A stretch of 64,000 bases of DNA from Neobacillus ginsengisoli (GCF_030813055.1 NZ_JAUSTW010000006.1:186001-250000); one strand, 5' to 3'; positions 26,188 to 35,915 are shown, counted from the stretch's first letter. Notes: generated by a model not told the origin, from the sequence alone. A program made the numbers and translations.

Positions 26188-26394
26188 TATCGTATGCTTT
26201 GCAGACTCTTGGATTTTATCCTAATTAATTGTAAAAGATATGAAAAAGGGAAAATTAAGATAAAAAAAATAACCCCCCATGCTTTTAGCGCATTAGTGGA
26301 TATAAAAAACATCTTTAAGAAGTTATCAATCAGAAAAATAATTGTAAGCAGCTAATGGAATAATATAGAAGGAATTAAAAAATGGAGGGAAATA

Positions 26395-26625
26395 ATGGAA
26401 CACTATGAAGCCTTTTTGAAAAGCAAGAACTGGAGCGATAATGATCTGGATGCCAGATTCATAAATGTAAACCATCCTTATTCGATCTTGATTTCCGGAG
26501 ATGAAGGGGAAATTACCCTAAGGGGTAATACAGGCTTTGATAACGGCCAAAATGGGGAAGAAATTTTTAGCTTTACCTCGTTGAAAGAACTCCAAGAGTG
26601 GTTTGAAAATAATATTGGCGAGTAA
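26395..26625 (+). CDS. Hypothetical protein
   Basis: 76 residues, acidic, soluble, no family recognised. ATG behind ATGGAGGG and a terminator immediately after the stop. Segments HPYSILISGDEGEITLRGN and SLKELQEWFENNIGE suggest a small alpha/beta fold. Confidence 0.65.
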   Translation: MEHYEAFLKSKNWSDNDLDARFINVNHPYSILISGDEGEITLRGNTGFDNGQNGEEIFSFTSLKELQEWFENNIGE

Positions 26626-26632
26626 TTAAATT

Positions 26633-26662
26633 GAAGCGTGAAAGATGTCTTTCATGCTTTTT
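26633..26662 (+). terminator. Terminator
   Basis: AAGCGTGAAAGA and TCTTTCATGCTT pair around two bases, followed by T5. The following stretch to 26979 holds no gene I can support; a CTG-started reading frame after AAAAGGAGAATGA (about 26736) is only 16 codons long. Confidence 0.8.
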
Positions 26663-26979
26663 ATCTGGGTAAAAAATAATTTGTAAATTTATCCAATATT
26701 AAAATTAAATGAACAAAAAGGAGAATGAATCTCTGTTTAACAGGTATCATCTTTTTGGAAAGAAGAAAGAAAACGGCTGTTAAATTAGTGAAAACTACTG
26801 CTGCAGAGTAAATTAATATTAATATGCCTTAGTTGGGCCATCCTTAATGGTTTATATTAGCAGAAAATAAGCCCGAACTTAAGGTGCGGTCATTTCCTGT
26901 TTTTATTATTGACGATTGATTCATTCCTTTGTTTTGATTTAAACTAAGAGACAACATAGATAAACGTGGAGAGATATAG

Positions 26980-27747
26980 ATGAAAAATCAAGCATCACAA
27001 ACGTACGAAATAATGGAAGTGTGTTTACTCGCGGGGAAAATCATGCTGCAAAGCGGAGGCGAGACGTATCGGGTCGAAGATACAATGATGCGGATTGCGG
27101 CTTCTTTTGGCATTGAAAACACCCATAGCTATGTTACACCGACTGGTATCATCTTTTCCGCAGAGGGGTCAGAGGAAACCAAAACCAAGCTTATTCGAAT
27201 TTCCGAACGATCGACAGATTTGAAAAAAGTAGCAATGGTCAATAGTATTTCGAGGAGAATCAGCAGCGGTGAAGTCACCCTTTTGGAAGCGCTGGGTCTT
27301 TTAAATGAAATCGATTCCTTAGATATGACATTTCCCTTCATGGTTCAGGTTGCTGCCGCTTCAAGTGCCAGCGGTTGTTTCATGATTATGTTAAATGGCG
27401 GATGGAATGATTTCATTCCGGCGATGATTTCCGGTGGATTAGGCTACCTAAGCTTTGTATACGTTCATCGCTTTGTGCCAATAAAATTCTTTTCTGAGTT
27501 CTTGGCCTCATTCTTAATCGGTTTGTTATCTTTATTATTAGTAAAAATAGGAATAGGTCATCAGTTAGATAAAATTATTATTGGCTCAGTAATGACTTTG
27601 GTTCCGGGACTGCTGATTACGAATGCGGTAAGGGATTTGATGGCCGGGCATTTGGTGTCAGGATTATCAAAGGGCGCCGAAGCGTTCCTGACAGCCTTCG
27701 CCATCGGCTCGGGTATTGCCATCGTATTAGCGTTTTTGAAAGTATAA
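26980..27747 (+). CDS. ThrE-type threonine/serine exporter, first subunit
   Basis: DUF1212/YjjP-type half of a ThrE family amino-acid exporter. 255 residues: soluble N-terminal domain (ETYRVEDTMMRIAASFG, the family signature) and about five membrane spans. ATG start. The partner gene follows after 12 bases. Bacillus exporters of this type are uncharacterised; the substrate is inferred from family name. Confidence 0.85.
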   Translation: MKNQASQTYEIMEVCLLAGKIMLQSGGETYRVEDTMMRIAASFGIENTHSYVTPTGIIFSAEGSEETKTKLIRISERSTDLKKVAMVNSISRRISSGEVTLLEALGLLNEIDSLDMTFPFMVQVAAASSASGCFMIMLNGGWNDFIPAMISGGLGYLSFVYVHRFVPIKFFSEFLASFLIGLLSLLLVKIGIGHQLDKIIIGSVMTLVPGLLITNAVRDLMAGHLVSGLSKGAEAFLTAFAIGSGIAIVLAFLKV

Positions 27748-27759
27748 GGGGGCAGCAGT

Positions 27760-28206
27760 TTGACCATTTTAGGACAATTAATAACCGGCTTTATTGCGAC
27801 AGGTGCCTTTGGGATTATTTTTAATGCACCGAAAGAAACGTTAGTGAAGTGTGGCCTCATTGGGATGGGAGGCTGGTTGATCTATTATGTAACAGAAGAT
27901 TATTCCGGTGATTCTGTTATCGCAACACTGGGTGCCAGTCTGTTTGTGGCAATTATTAGCCAATTATTAGCGAAATTTTATAAAACACCTGTGATTATAT
28001 TTAGCGTCGCTGGGGTTATTCCATTAGTACCCGGAGGATTAGCTTTTGATGCGATGAAGAACTTTGTCGAGAATGATTACAATTCAGCATTAGGCTCAGC
28101 AGCTAAAGTATTGATGATTTCCGGGTCGATTGCCTTTGGCCTTGTCTTTTCTGAAGTAATCAACCAGGTAATTCGAAAAATTAATTCCGAAAAAGTAAGA
28201 AATTGA
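27760..28206 (+). CDS. ThrE-type exporter, second subunit (DUF3815/YjjB)
   Basis: 148 residues, four to five membrane spans, with the characteristic FGIIFNAPKETLVKCGLIGM start and IPLVPGGLAFDAMKN segment. TTG start, 7-10 bases after AAGGGGGCAG. With the preceding gene it forms the two-part version of ThrE. Confidence 0.85.
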   Translation: MTILGQLITGFIATGAFGIIFNAPKETLVKCGLIGMGGWLIYYVTEDYSGDSVIATLGASLFVAIISQLLAKFYKTPVIIFSVAGVIPLVPGGLAFDAMKNFVENDYNSALGSAAKVLMISGSIAFGLVFSEVINQVIRKINSEKVRN

Positions 28207-28240
28207 ACCTTTTAGTGAGCAATCACCGGAAGGTTTTTTT
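28206..28240 (+). terminator. Terminator of the exporter operon
   Basis: AACCTT and AAGGTT around an 18-base loop (with further TAGTGA..TCACC pairing), then T7. Confidence 0.65.
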
Positions 28241-28373
28241 CTTAAGAAAAAGTTAAGGAACCTAATTTACAATAGGATTGGAATTTAATAGGGTTTATGG
28301 TTATTATTGTTTTTGATATAGTAATAGAGTAATACTATTGGTAAATTCATAAAAGAAATGAGTCTAATAGCTT

Positions 28374-29231
28374 ATGAGAAAAATTATTTTTATAGTGTTT
28401 ATAATATTGATATCATTTTTTAGTGCCCAAAGTGTGAACGTAAATGATATTTTTGCGGCCGTTACTAAACAGTTACAGCCTGATAAAACATCGGAAGTAG
28501 CTGGAGCTTTAAAAAGGAATGAATTTTCACCGACTGCAAAGGAAGCGTCTAAGGACCTACCAACGACAAAAGAAGTGAATCAGCAAGGAGCAGTGCCAAA
28601 GGAAATTCCGAAAAAAGTTACCGTGGCACCTGCAGAACCCGTGCTGCCGAATAGTATCATCCTGGATGTTCCACTCCTTTTGCAGTTAGATAAACCCCAA
28701 TTATATAATGGGTGTGAGGTAACCAGCTTAGCGATGATTTTGAATTACCATGGTGTAAACGTGACGAAAAATACATTAGCTCAAAAAATAAATAGAGTTC
28801 CATTAACCTATAGCAACGGACAGAAGGGAAATCCCAATATCGGGTTCGTTGGAGATATGGAGGACGGACCGGGCTTAGGCGTTTATAATGGCCCGATTTT
28901 TAACCTTGCCCAATCCTATGTTGGGGATAAAGCTGTTAATTTAACGAACAGACAGTTTGACGAAGTATTAAAAATGGTAGGTCAGGGGCTTCCGGTTTGG
29001 GTAATCACAACAACCCAGTTTGCGCCGGTTTCTGTTTTTCAAAAGTGGAACACTCCTCAAGGGATGATGGAGATTACGTTTAGTGAACATAGTGTCGTTA
29101 TAACAGGATACGATCAAAATTATATTTATATTAACGATCCATATGGCTTTAAAAACGAGAAAGTAAATCGAATTAATTTTATTAAAGCCTGGGAACAAAT
29201 GGGCAAACAAGCGATTGTGATCGAAAAATAA
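28374..29231 (+). CDS. C39-like secreted peptidase
   Basis: 285 residues. N-terminal hydrophobic signal/anchor (residues 4-25), a Lys/Pro-rich linker to about 95, then a C39-like papain fold: catalytic Cys in QLYNGCEVTSLAMILNYHG, His in FSEHSVVITGYD and Asp in YINDPYGFK. Homologues such as YvpB are extracellular and of unknown substrate. The ribosome site is weak (ATGAG, 15 bases upstream). Two terminators follow. Confidence 0.82.
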   Translation: MRKIIFIVFIILISFFSAQSVNVNDIFAAVTKQLQPDKTSEVAGALKRNEFSPTAKEASKDLPTTKEVNQQGAVPKEIPKKVTVAPAEPVLPNSIILDVPLLLQLDKPQLYNGCEVTSLAMILNYHGVNVTKNTLAQKINRVPLTYSNGQKGNPNIGFVGDMEDGPGLGVYNGPIFNLAQSYVGDKAVNLTNRQFDEVLKMVGQGLPVWVITTTQFAPVSVFQKWNTPQGMMEITFSEHSVVITGYDQNYIYINDPYGFKNEKVNRINFIKAWEQMGKQAIVIEK

Positions 29232-29237
29232 AGAATG

Positions 29238-29274
29238 AGGCTGACTAGTTGAACAGGGGTCAGCTTTATTTTTT
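29238..29274 (+). terminator. Terminator of the C39 gene
   Basis: GGCTGAC and GTCAGC(TT) flank a 14-base loop and are followed by ATTTTTT. Confidence 0.7.
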
Positions 29275-29289
29275 ATTAGTAGAATGGGC

Positions 29290-29323
29290 AAAGGCAGAGG
29301 ACCGTCGGCCCTCTGCCTTTTTT
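29290..29323 (+). terminator. Second strong terminator
   Basis: AAAGGCAGAGGACCG and CGGCCCTCTGCCTTTTTT. Why two lie in tandem is unclear. From here to 29658 the sequence has no gene I can support. Confidence 0.8.
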
Positions 29324-29658
29324 GCTTTTGATCCCTTTTGGATCTATATCGTAACTTGTGAATGGTTGTTTTATATCAGCCATTGCAAAGTAAAAATTAA
29401 TTTATTGTAATTGTTTTAGAAAACAAATATGCCGCGGTTATTTTTCCACCTGATGGTTTTATACCTAAACGATGTAAGCCCTACCTCTCTTACATCCTTA
29501 CGACTCCGAAGCCGATCCAGTGTGAATAAGTTTTTTCTTTTAAACATAAGCGAAAATGCCAGAAAAATTCTTACATTGCGTTATTTATCTATTACAAGTT
29601 ACTGAAATCTAAAGCACAATAACTAATAGTACACCTATTGTATAGAAATGTCAAATTG

Positions 29659-31059
29659 CTATCCTTTCCGAGCGGAAAATTGCCGTTTTTTCGCTATCGC
29701 AAAGTAGCAGATGAAAATTACTCCAATCAACCCAAGGCTAATGAACACGCCCATTCTTTGGGTAGCTTGAAACAATCCGCCGGAGACACCCAATAGAATG
29801 AAGGCAATTCCTAAAAAGGAGGTGAAAGGAGCACCAGGCATTTTAAAATGTTCATTATTTTGGGTTCCTTTTCGCAATTTAATTTGTGATGAAAGAATCG
29901 TGGTCCAATTTAAAATCATCATTACACCGGCAGCGGTCGTTATATATTCATATATTTTACCTGGCAGAATAAACGATAAGGTAAGGGAAGCAGCTAGAGC
30001 GAGACCTGTTAAAAATAAAGACTTAAAAGCGGTTCCCCGCATGCTCTTCTTTGCAATCGTTTTAGGGGCATCCCCGTCCTCAGCCAATGATACCATGATG
30101 TTGGTGACAGAAAATAAAGCCCCGACCATTGTAGAAAAGGCTGCGCTAATAACAATCATGTTGAAAATAGTTCCGATAAAGGGAATATGAAAAATGGTTA
30201 ACGCCGTAACAAATGGACTTTCTGATTCGTTAATAGTCGACCATGACACCATATACAGAACAAAGAAAATAGACAGAATGTACAAGGAAACAAGAGCAAT
30301 CAACATGCCGATTCCTGCCTTCGGAACTTCGTTTCTATTTTTTAATTCAGAGGAGGCAATGCCAATAATCTCAATCCCTCCAAAGGAAAAAAATACAAAG
30401 ATTAAAGCGGACCACATTCCTTTTATACCAGTTGGCATAAAGTGTTGAAAATCGCCAAAGCCTCTTAATGAAACCGCTTGGGGAGAAATAAAATGAACTA
30501 ATAATAACAGGCCGAAAAATATAAAAATAACAAGTGTCGCTAATTTGATCATGGCAAAGGTTGATTCAATCTTGCCGAAATTTTTCACACCGAGAAGATT
30601 GATACCAAATGCAAGAACAGCGTAGGCAACGGTGAAAATCCACAGCGGGATATGGGGAAACCAGTAACGGGTAAAGGTTCCAAGGGCTACTGCCTCACTA
30701 GACATAATAAAAACGCCTGATAACCAATACATCCATCCCGATACAAAGCCCATCGAATTCCCGAATGCATTTTTTGCATAAGCACGAAAGGAGCCAGGCT
30801 GAGGGTCTCTGACCGTCATTTCTGCAAGGGCACTAAAGACAAAAAAGGCTGTGAGTCCGCCAACTAAGTAATTAAGTAAAATAGCGGGGCCTGCTGTTTT
30901 GATTGATAATCCTGTCCCTAGGAAAAAGCCTGCTCCGATGATTGAACCAATTCCAATCAGTGAAAGCTGCCACCAGGCAAGCCCTGAGGTTTCCCCTTTC
31001 TCAAGATTATCAGCCTTTTTATGGAGGACAGCTTGCTCAATTGTATGGTCATTGTTCAT
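29659..31059 (-). CDS. Amino-acid permease (APC superfamily, AAT group)
   Basis: 466 residues, 12 membrane spans. The N-terminal GSIIGAGFFLGTGLSIKTAGPA region is the substrate-binding TM1 of the AAT group, and EMTVRDPQPGSFRAYA matches the TM3 region. ATG at 31059 follows AAAGGAG; a GTG/ATG upstream would put residues on the ribosome site. A leader of several hundred bases with two terminator-like hairpins precedes it. The substrate cannot be told. Confidence 0.9.
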   Translation of the reverse strand: MNNDHTIEQAVLHKKADNLEKGETSGLAWWQLSLIGIGSIIGAGFFLGTGLSIKTAGPAILLNYLVGGLTAFFVFSALAEMTVRDPQPGSFRAYAKNAFGNSMGFVSGWMYWLSGVFIMSSEAVALGTFTRYWFPHIPLWIFTVAYAVLAFGINLLGVKNFGKIESTFAMIKLATLVIFIFFGLLLLVHFISPQAVSLRGFGDFQHFMPTGIKGMWSALIFVFFSFGGIEIIGIASSELKNRNEVPKAGIGMLIALVSLYILSIFFVLYMVSWSTINESESPFVTALTIFHIPFIGTIFNMIVISAAFSTMVGALFSVTNIMVSLAEDGDAPKTIAKKSMRGTAFKSLFLTGLALAASLTLSFILPGKIYEYITTAAGVMMILNWTTILSSQIKLRKGTQNNEHFKMPGAPFTSFLGIAFILLGVSGGLFQATQRMGVFISLGLIGVIFICYFAIAKKRQFSARKG

Positions 31060-31141
31060 TTCATACTCTCCTTTCAATTCTTAAAACAAATACATTTTAT
31101 TTATTCCCCCATTTGTGTGTAAAAAACATAGGAAAATAGAA

Positions 31142-31171
31142 AAGAGGGCCTTTTAACCGGGGAGCCCTCTT
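31142..31171 (-). terminator. Hairpin in the permease leader
   Basis: AAGAGGGC and GCCCTCTT are perfect arms; on the minus strand T-rich sequence (TTTTCTATTTTCC) follows. It lies upstream of the permease gene and could attenuate it. Confidence 0.5.
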
Positions 31172-31186
31172 AGTATTGTCAATACT
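31172..31186. promoter_or_regulatory. 15-base palindrome beside the leader hairpin
   Basis: AGTATTG-T-CAATACT is a perfect palindrome touching the hairpin. It contains TTGACA on the minus strand, so it might be a -35/operator, but no matching -10 was found. Confidence 0.35.
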
Positions 31187-31226
31187 ATTAATAGGATTAG
31201 TTATCAAAAAATCAAGTAAAATAGAC

Positions 31227-31264
31227 AAAAAAGGCGGATTCGCAGGATTAGGTGACAAGCCTTT
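31227..31264 (-). other. Second terminator-like hairpin in the permease leader
   Basis: AAAAGGC..GCCTTT arms with a 23-base loop; minus strand ends in GCCTTTTTTGTC. Together with 31142-31171 it fills the divergent gap between the two permease genes (31060-31527), which otherwise contains the direct repeat GGGATTAATT (twice, near 31380-31405). Confidence 0.35.
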
Positions 31265-31527
31265 ATCTGTTGGATTCGTTTTTTATTTCGAATATCGAAT
31301 TTATTTTATCAGAATAATGAAAAAGCATATAAATATTATCCTGAATGAGAATGTCCTTAAGTGGAAAGCTTAAGTAAATGGGATTAATTGTTTTGGGATT
31401 AATTTGAAATAATTTTATTTTTCGAAAAATATTGCTTTTTTTAAAAATAAAATATATTATACCAATATACAAATTTACGAAATATTTTTTCAGAACATTT
31501 CGACATTATACCAGGGAGGTATATACC

Positions 31528-32943
31528 GTGAGTTTATTTAGAAAAAAGTCCATTGCGGATCTTATAAAAGAAGTTGGACAAAAAGATGTAACTTTAAAGA
31601 AAGAATTAGGGGCGTTTGATTTATCGATGCTCGGAATAGGAGCAATTATTGGAACGGGGATTTTCGTTCTAACGGGAGTAGCGGCAGCTGAACATGCAGG
31701 ACCTGCACTTATTTTATCCTTTATTTTATCCGGTTTAGCCTGTGTGTTTGCAGCCCTGTGTTACGCTGAATTTGCATCAACTGTTCCTGTATCAGGAAGT
31801 GCTTATACGTATAGCTATGCAACATTCGGAGAAATCATTGCCTGGATATTGGGCTGGGATTTAATTCTGGAATACGGGCTGGCTTCATCAGCTGTTGCCA
31901 GCGGTTGGTCAGGTTACTTCCAAGGATTACTTGCAGGCTTTGGCATTCATTTTCCCAAAGCCATAACCAGTGCTTTTGACCCTGCACATGGAACTTTTAT
32001 CGATGTACCTGCAATTGCAATTGTTCTATTGATTACTTTCCTATTAACACAAGGTGTAAAAAAATCAGCTCGTTTTAATTCGATTATCGTTATTATAAAG
32101 CTTGCAGTTGTTTTATTGTTTATCGCTGTTGGGGCATGGTATGTAAAGCCTGCCAACTGGACTCCGTTTATGCCATTTGGATTCTCTGGTGTCGCAACTG
32201 GGGCCGCTACAGTTTTCTTTGCTTACATTGGTTTTGATGCAGTATCCACTGCAGCGGAAGAAGTAAAGAATCCGCAAAAGAATATGCCGATAGGGATTAT
32301 TGCATCACTTCTTGTTTGCACAATCTTATATATCATTGTTTCCGGAATTTTAACAGGTATTGTTCCTTATCAACAGCTTAATGTGAAAAATCCTGTTGCA
32401 TTCGCACTTAATTTTATTCATCAGGATTGGGCTGCCGGTTTCATCTCACTAGGTGCCATTGCCGGTATCACAACGGTATTACTGGTAATGATTTATGGGC
32501 AAACTCGTTTATTTTATGCGATCAGCCGTGATGGATTGTTGCCAAAGGTATTTTCAAAAGTTGATAAGAAGAAGCAAACACCGGTGTTTAATTCATGGAT
32601 TACCTGTATACTTGTATCCATCTTTGCAGGATTAGTACCGTTAAACAAGCTTGCAGAACTTACAAACATTGGGACATTATTCGCCTTCATGACTGTTGCT
32701 GTTGGAATTTTGTATCTTCGTAAAAACAAGCAAGCACCAACAACCGGCTTCCGTGTACCATTTGTACCATGGATTCCAATCCTTGCATTCGTATTCTGTG
32801 GCTATTTAGTCCTTCAGTTACCATCCACAACATGGATTGCTTTCTTCGTTTGGCTTGTAATCGGATTGGTTGTTTACTTCGGGTATGGACGCAAACACTC
32901 AACCTTGAATAACCCGCCAAATCAAATGAAAAAAGTGATGTAA
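31528..32943 (+). CDS. yfnA: Amino-acid permease, YfnA type (cationic amino acid transporter group)
   Basis: 471 residues, 12 or more spans. KKELGAFDLSMLGIGAIIGTGIFVLTGVAAAEHAGPALILS-type N-terminus is near identical to what I recall of B. subtilis YfnA and the Geobacillus ApcT structure model. GTG at 31528 lies 8 bases after GGGAGG; upstream in-frame ATGs lack a site and would add an implausible hydrophobic leader. Single gene with a terminator at 32963. Confidence 0.88.
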   Translation: MSLFRKKSIADLIKEVGQKDVTLKKELGAFDLSMLGIGAIIGTGIFVLTGVAAAEHAGPALILSFILSGLACVFAALCYAEFASTVPVSGSAYTYSYATFGEIIAWILGWDLILEYGLASSAVASGWSGYFQGLLAGFGIHFPKAITSAFDPAHGTFIDVPAIAIVLLITFLLTQGVKKSARFNSIIVIIKLAVVLLFIAVGAWYVKPANWTPFMPFGFSGVATGAATVFFAYIGFDAVSTAAEEVKNPQKNMPIGIIASLLVCTILYIIVSGILTGIVPYQQLNVKNPVAFALNFIHQDWAAGFISLGAIAGITTVLLVMIYGQTRLFYAISRDGLLPKVFSKVDKKKQTPVFNSWITCILVSIFAGLVPLNKLAELTNIGTLFAFMTVAVGILYLRKNKQAPTTGFRVPFVPWIPILAFVFCGYLVLQLPSTTWIAFFVWLVIGLVVYFGYGRKHSTLNNPPNQMKKVM

Positions 32944-32962
32944 GTATTAACATAATATATAC

Positions 32963-32999
32963 AAAAGGAGCTTGCTGTAGCAAGCTCCTTTTGTTTTAT
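32963..32999 (+). terminator. yfnA terminator
   Basis: AAAAGGAGCTTGC and GCAAGCTCCTTTT form a perfect 13-bp stem with a 4-base loop, then GTTTT. Confidence 0.9.
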
Positions 33000-33136
33000 T
33001 GTATAATGGCGAAATATGTCGAAAAGCAGGGTTTTTTTCATAAGAGAAGCCAATTTTCTTTTAAAAGATGATAAAATGGTAGGAGGATTTATATGTACAA
33101 TTTTCCTAAACAAATCTGATTGAGGGAGCAACATAT

Positions 33137-34384
33137 ATGATAGAAAGTATCAAGAATCCCAAGCTCATCTATGAAGAAAAGAAGGCGATTGTTCTTTTTT
33201 TATGGTTGTTTAATTTAATGTTTTATTCTTTTGATATTTTCTATAACTATATTAGGCCTAGACTACATCCTCAAGAAAGCAATTTCGACACTAAGGATGG
33301 TTTAGGGGTATGGTTATATGTCCTTGTTCTAGGGATGCTGCCGTTTGCTATTTATTTTATTAAAAAGGATAATCCTTACATTGTAAAGTTTATCTACATC
33401 ATTGGCTACATATGTATTGATATTACTGATACTCTTATTACATATTTGGGAACAACGAAATCTTATGCTTCGGGAAATATTGTTGAGGTTTTATTTATTC
33501 TTTTTTCCCCTATGTTTGTCAATAAAAAATATTTTTGGACAGTCTCAGTAGGGATGATAGGGAAGGAATTCTTATTAGGGTTAATTTTAAAAGATTTAAA
33601 CGTATTAATACCAGCAATTATCTATTTAATTTTAACTGTAATTGCCTATGTGTTATTAATACGGTTTGATTCTTATATTAATTCCTTACAAACTGTCTTC
33701 GAAGAGCTGAGAAAAAAAGAGAAGCTAGCTGTTGTTGGCCAAATGGCAGCTGCCATTGGTCATGAAATTCGTAATCCGCTTTCATCATTAAAGGGGTTCA
33801 CACAGTTGCAACAGGAACGATATCCTAATACTAACGATTTCTATCCAATCATGATCCAGGAAATTGATCGAATCAATTCAATTGTGAACGATTTGATGTA
33901 CCTTGGTAAACCAAAGGCAATTGAACTTGAAAAAGCAAGCATTGAAGAAATTATTGCTTATACTTTATCGATTACTCAACAACAAGCTGAAATGCTGGGG
34001 GTTACTGTTGAAACGATTATAGAAGGACCCCTATCTCAAATTGATTGTGATGACAAACAGCTAAAGCAAGTGTTTATAAACTTATTAAAAAATGCCATTG
34101 AAGCAATGCCTGAAGGCGGAAAAATAAAAATCCGTGTCAAAGTTTCAAAGGAACACAAAATGCTAATCTCTATTGAGGATGAAGGTTGCGGTATTGCAGA
34201 AGAAAATATTCTTAACATAGGGGAACCATTCTATACCACGAAAAAAGATGGAACAGGCCTCGGTTTAATGGTAACGAATCAAATTATTAAGGACCATAAA
34301 GGGAAGTTTAGTATTCAAAGCAGACTCGAGAAAGGAACTAAAGTGGAAGTAGAATTACCAATAAATCAAAAATTGTCAAAATGA
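33137..34384 (+). CDS. Membrane sensor histidine kinase
   Basis: 415 residues. N-terminal membrane domain of about six spans (residues 18-180), then a HisKA domain with phospho-His 209 in AAIGHEIRNPLSSLKGF, and a HATPase with N box KQVFINLLKNAIEAMPEGG, G1 EDEGCGIAEE and KKDGTGLGLMV. No PAS or HAMP domain and no partner response regulator gene nearby, as in orphan sporulation kinases. Its membrane domain is homologous to that of the next gene (G-N-x-V-E, L-x-S-P-x-F-V-x-K pattern). ATG after GAGGGAGC. The ligand is unknown; the nearby peptide is a candidate. Confidence 0.88.
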   Translation: MIESIKNPKLIYEEKKAIVLFLWLFNLMFYSFDIFYNYIRPRLHPQESNFDTKDGLGVWLYVLVLGMLPFAIYFIKKDNPYIVKFIYIIGYICIDITDTLITYLGTTKSYASGNIVEVLFILFSPMFVNKKYFWTVSVGMIGKEFLLGLILKDLNVLIPAIIYLILTVIAYVLLIRFDSYINSLQTVFEELRKKEKLAVVGQMAAAIGHEIRNPLSSLKGFTQLQQERYPNTNDFYPIMIQEIDRINSIVNDLMYLGKPKAIELEKASIEEIIAYTLSITQQQAEMLGVTVETIIEGPLSQIDCDDKQLKQVFINLLKNAIEAMPEGGKIKIRVKVSKEHKMLISIEDEGCGIAEENILNIGEPFYTTKKDGTGLGLMVTNQIIKDHKGKFSIQSRLEKGTKVEVELPINQKLSK

Positions 34385-34639
34385 TAGATTCAACAAATTA
34401 TATTATAATTTTCAAAAAAAACAAAAAATTATTCCTTGATACAAAAAATAGTTCTATAATTATACATAAATCAATCTAGTTTTATATTTTTCTACTAATA
34501 TAAATGAATTATAATGTAGGAAAGTGTCATAAATACACTTATTGTGGTAATTATGGAAAGTAATGTCTTGTTATAACAATCAAATCGTTTTTTCGAGAAC
34601 AGATAATAAATGTTTGTATTTCTATTGTGAGGTAGGCAC

Positions 34640-35830
34640 ATGAAAGAACAAGTAATAGATCCAAATGTAAGAAATGAAGAAACCAGGACGCTAAAATGGT
34701 TTTTAGTTTTATTTTATATTATATCCATTTCATTTGACATAATTTATAAATTCATCTCAAGTTATATTCCGCAACTAAATGACAATACACCGGATAAATT
34801 GATTTATTGGATATATCTATTCATGTTTGCCTTATTACCGGTGGCCCACTATTTTACTAAAAAACAAAAATCATATGTAATTAAGTATATCTATTTTATA
34901 AGTTATACCTCCTTAACATTTTTAAATGATGCAGTTACATTTATTGGAAAACCTGATTTGTATAGGGGTGGAAATGCAGTAGAAATCTTTTGGATTTTGT
35001 TGTCACCGATATTTGTTAGCAAACCTTTTGTTATCGTTGTTTCTCTTGGAATAATTTTAAAATATATTATTGTTGGACTAATCATTAAATCCCCTGTCGT
35101 TTTTTTAGGTATTGTATTGGTATCTACTTTATCAGTTTTTTCATTTATTTTGTTATCCCGATTCCAATCATATGTAAATGCAATAAAAACTTCCTATGAT
35201 CAACAGCTAACAGGTATTGTAAAGGGAGTTATTGCAACTCTTGAGCTTAAGGATCCGTATACAAGAGGCCATAGCGAACGAGTTGCAAGTTATGCTCTAG
35301 AACTAGCAAAAATTAGCGGAAAGTTTACTGATGAAGAGTTGAAAGCTTTTAATTTTGCTTGTTTACTCCATGATATAGGAAAGATACATATTCCGGACCA
35401 AATTTTGATGAAGCCGTCACGTCTCACAAATGAAGAATATGAAATCATTAAGTCACACACAACAGTGGGTGCAGAGGCAGTCTCGAAAGTAGCAGGATTT
35501 AGTAATAGCATTGAGGTTATTCGATCTCACCATGAACGTTGGGATGGAAAAGGATACCCCGACCAATTGAAGGGGAAGGAAATTCCGTATCTTTCTCGGG
35601 TTGCAGCAATTGCAGATGCCTTTGATGCGATGACGTCCAATAGATCCTATAGAGCAGCTTTATCTGTTGAAGAAGCATATAAGCGGATCTTGGAGGGAAA
35701 AGGAACCCAGTTTGATCCTGAATTAGTTAGTTTATTTCAAAAGGCATATCCGCTATGGGAAAAAATCCATGATTTGTCCTTTAAAAATGATGCAAATGCA
35801 AAATTAAACATTAGTTTAGCAGTTAACTGA
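34640..35830 (+). CDS. Membrane-anchored HD-GYP domain protein
   Basis: 396 residues. Six-span membrane domain (residues 18-180) related to that of the upstream kinase, then an HD-GYP hydrolase: HxxR region RGHSERVASYALELAKIS, His244-Asp245 in LLHDIGKIHIPD, HERWDGKGYPDQLKG with the GYP triad at 305-307, and IADAFDAMTSNRSYR. All expected metal ligands seem present, so c-di-GMP phosphodiesterase activity is plausible. ATG behind GTGAGG. It is followed after 19 bases by the small Cys/Trp peptide gene. Confidence 0.9.
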   Translation: MKEQVIDPNVRNEETRTLKWFLVLFYIISISFDIIYKFISSYIPQLNDNTPDKLIYWIYLFMFALLPVAHYFTKKQKSYVIKYIYFISYTSLTFLNDAVTFIGKPDLYRGGNAVEIFWILLSPIFVSKPFVIVVSLGIILKYIIVGLIIKSPVVFLGIVLVSTLSVFSFILLSRFQSYVNAIKTSYDQQLTGIVKGVIATLELKDPYTRGHSERVASYALELAKISGKFTDEELKAFNFACLLHDIGKIHIPDQILMKPSRLTNEEYEIIKSHTTVGAEAVSKVAGFSNSIEVIRSHHERWDGKGYPDQLKGKEIPYLSRVAAIADAFDAMTSNRSYRAALSVEEAYKRILEGKGTQFDPELVSLFQKAYPLWEKIHDLSFKNDANAKLNISLAVN

Positions 35831-35849
35831 TTTTAAGGAGGTGATAGCC

Positions 35850-35915
35850 TTGAAAATCCGTAAATTAAAAAAAGTTAAAGCAACTGGTCTATGCTGGGTA
35901 TGTTGGTTTATGTAA
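35850..35915 (+). CDS. Cys/Trp-rich 21-residue peptide, candidate RiPP or signal precursor
   Basis: Start TTG lies 8 bases after TAAGGAGGTGAT, a ten-plus-base match to the 16S 3' end and the strongest ribosome site in the window. The peptide has a Lys/Arg-rich N-terminal half (KIRKLKKVKATG) and a hydrophobic core LCWVCWFM. A terminator follows at once, and 75 bases after the stop begins a PqqD-M50 metalloprotease. This matches the architecture of a short precursor with a leader and a modified/cleaved core. It could be a signal for the two membrane proteins upstream. The product is not recognised; a non-coding leader is the main alternative. Confidence 0.6.
   Translation: MKIRKLKKVKATGLCWVCWFM

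Noticed and set aside
31176..31373. 65-codon plus-strand ORF in the permease gap
   Set aside because: No ribosome site, low complexity, overlaps leader hairpins.
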